Shown in pieces: positions 22,401-23,608 of a stretch of 23,608 nt of DNA. Location: assembly GCA_002245135.1 (NCBI GenBank), contig NGBS01000681.1:1-23608 (forward strand). The letters are read 5' to 3'. The DNA comes from Proteromonas lacertae. Lineage: Eukaryota; Sar; Bigyra; Opalinata; Proteromonadidae. The stretch's first letter is position 1; each line of letters begins with the position of its first letter. The notes under the pieces are model-generated. The model was not told where the DNA came from. It ran no database searches and was given only the letters and a program-made list of their open reading frames with translations. A program made the position numbers and the translations under genes.

Positions 22401-22573
22401 CGGTCAAAACCTATAGGTCAAACCTATAGGTTTCATCGGTCAGTGACCGACAGCGACCTATAGTAACTATTAGTTTACCTTATGTATACCATGTGCTTAT
22501 AAATATATTATTATACTCTCAGACAAATATTCTTTCCATATATATCATTCTATAAAAACCCATTTGACCGACA
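22401..22573. repeat. GC-richer islet of palindromes and direct repeats
   Basis: AAACCTATAGGT occurs twice (22407-22418 and 22420-22431), each containing the 10 bp palindrome ACCTATAGGT, and a half copy GACCTATAG follows at 22455-22463. CGGTCAGTGACCG (22437-22449) is a 6-1-6 inverted repeat. TGACCGACAG occurs at 22444-22453 and again at 22564-22573, and CGGTCA also at 22401-22406. Such G+C-rich, symmetric sequence stands out from its surroundings. It could be a cluster of factor sites or the remnant of a small element. Confidence 0.6.
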
Positions 22574-23240
22574 GTCGATGCACTTTTTGATTGTTTGAAA
22601 ATCTAATTTTATACAATAATTATTTTTATTATCATAATATAATTATGCTTTATGTTATATAAGAGAATAAAAATATTGAAAGAAAAATTTCAAGCTTTTA
22701 TGGCTTGAAATGTTTGTATTTTGCATTATTTCCTATTTTTCACACTTATATTCATTTTGAGTATATTAATTCAATTTTAAATAGTGTTATAGTTTATAGT
22801 TCATCTATTGGTGAAGTTGGAAGTAATTATAATGTGTATGTAGTGAATGATTTCTGTAGATTAAATTGTTGAGCAATTAATAGAAATATGAAAGCAAAAA
22901 AAAAAAACTAAAAAGTATAAATAGTAGAAGAAATTAGTATTTTTAGTAAATAGGATAAAATGTGAATCAAAAACCTATTTGATAGCAAAACGCTGAGTAA
23001 ATTGGGACTAGTAATAGATGAATGAATGTTATATGTACAATATAGATACAATATAGAAATTTTGTTAAATGAAGATATAAAATTATAGAAATAGAAGTAA
23101 AGTAGAAGGACAATGTAGTACTATTTATTTTTTTATATTACAAATGCTAGTGAATTAAAATAGATTTTAATATAAAATGGCTACTAAACCGATGGATAAG
23201 ACGATGGTCGGTTAACAGATAAATACAACTATAGCAAAAT

Positions 23241-23608
23241 GTGAAAGTATGGGAGTATACTATTGCGCAGATAGAAGCACTTGCTTTCAAATCGTTGTGT
23301 ACTATACTATTTATGTAATTAGTCGTCAATTAAAGCGGTATATTTTCCATTTTGCAATAATGAAGAATACAAGTATAGTCATCAAACAGTATTATGTCAT
23401 AAAGAATATTACTGCAATAACGTTTAGAAATACAAATGTTTAAATCTATATCAATCAGATTTATTTTCAAAAGTGAATCCTTTATGCTGCGATAAGCATT
23501 GTCCAGATGGTGAGCAGTAGATTGATGAAATGGATATATGTACAGCATGCATTGAAGGATTTTATTGCTCGATAAGTATAGAAATAAATGATGTTATATA
23601 GATGAAAA
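23241..23608 (+). pseudogene. Possible fragment or remnant of a Cys-rich gene at the right edge
   Basis: Short plus-strand frames carry Cys-rich text: CESMGVYYCADRSTCF near 23240-23287, then in another frame CCDKHCPDGEQ and, after an in-frame stop, MDICTACIEGFYCS near 23490-23570. The spacing CxxCxxGFYC resembles the Cys-rich repeats of surface proteins in ciliates and other protists. The pieces are not joined by any intron I can define convincingly, so this is either a decayed copy or the beginning of a gene continuing past the window. Confidence 0.25.

Larger units (their letters stand above)
22288..23240. other. Gene-poor AT-rich stretch downstream of HMG-box gene 2
   Basis: Apart from the hairpin and palindromic islet I see no credible coding sequence. 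Open frames are under 70 codons, lack family motifs and do not extend when GTAT...TAG mini-introns are tried. A short ACCGAT...GTCGGT imperfect inverted pair lies at 23189-23214. Confidence 0.5.

Noticed and set aside
1-23608. CRISPR array, transposase, retroelement or viral gene
   Set aside because: No regularly spaced repeats with spacers, no transposase, reverse transcriptase, integrase or capsid motifs in any frame I read; the tandem units are coding repeats.

Overview
The window is AT-rich nuclear DNA from a microbial eukaryote. The genes carry very small spliceosomal introns: I can place 15, of 25 to 39 nt, nearly all GTAT...TAG. The proteins are eukaryotic: POLD3, HMG-box proteins, a pseudokinase-LRR protein, cathepsin Z and a TSP1-domain membrane protein. 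The reading frames obey the standard code, and every complete gene ends in TAA or TAG. Introns this short recall ciliates, but the TAA/TAG-reassigned code of many ciliates is excluded, so a standard-code ciliate lineage or another compact-intron protist fits best. I cannot name the species. No telomere, rRNA, tRNA or CRISPR array is visible.

Layout. Positions 1-10513 (minus strand) hold one giant coiled-coil gene that runs off the left edge. It has a unique N-terminus followed by diverged tandem units of about 1.9-2.3 kb. One 1.55 kb block is present twice at over 99% identity, and the distal half is broken by short frame shifts that are mostly T-run length changes. Positions 10888-12678 (plus) encode a secreted protein with two complete cathepsin Z/X protease units. 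Positions 12777-14042 (minus) hold a five-exon HMG-box gene. Positions 14306-15907 (plus) encode a single-pass membrane protein whose ectodomain is a bacterial-type periplasmic solute-binding fold plus a thrombospondin type 1 repeat. Positions 16060-18275 (plus) encode a pseudokinase with C-terminal leucine-rich repeats. Positions 18356-19803 (minus) encode the POLD3 subunit of DNA polymerase delta. Positions 20517-22287 (plus) hold a second HMG-box gene, paralogous to the first. Positions 22288-23608 hold no convincing gene, but include a small GC-richer islet of palindromes and a Cys-rich ORF fragment at the edge.

The genes do not form an operon-like system; adjacent pairs are mostly divergent or convergent with 80-700 bp spacers. 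The most novel items are the membrane-anchored binding protein-TSP1 fusion, the paired HMG-box paralogues with a shared N-terminal domain and a shared intron site, and the catalytically dead kinase-LRR fusion. Splicing had to be worked out by eye, and the gene models depend on it.
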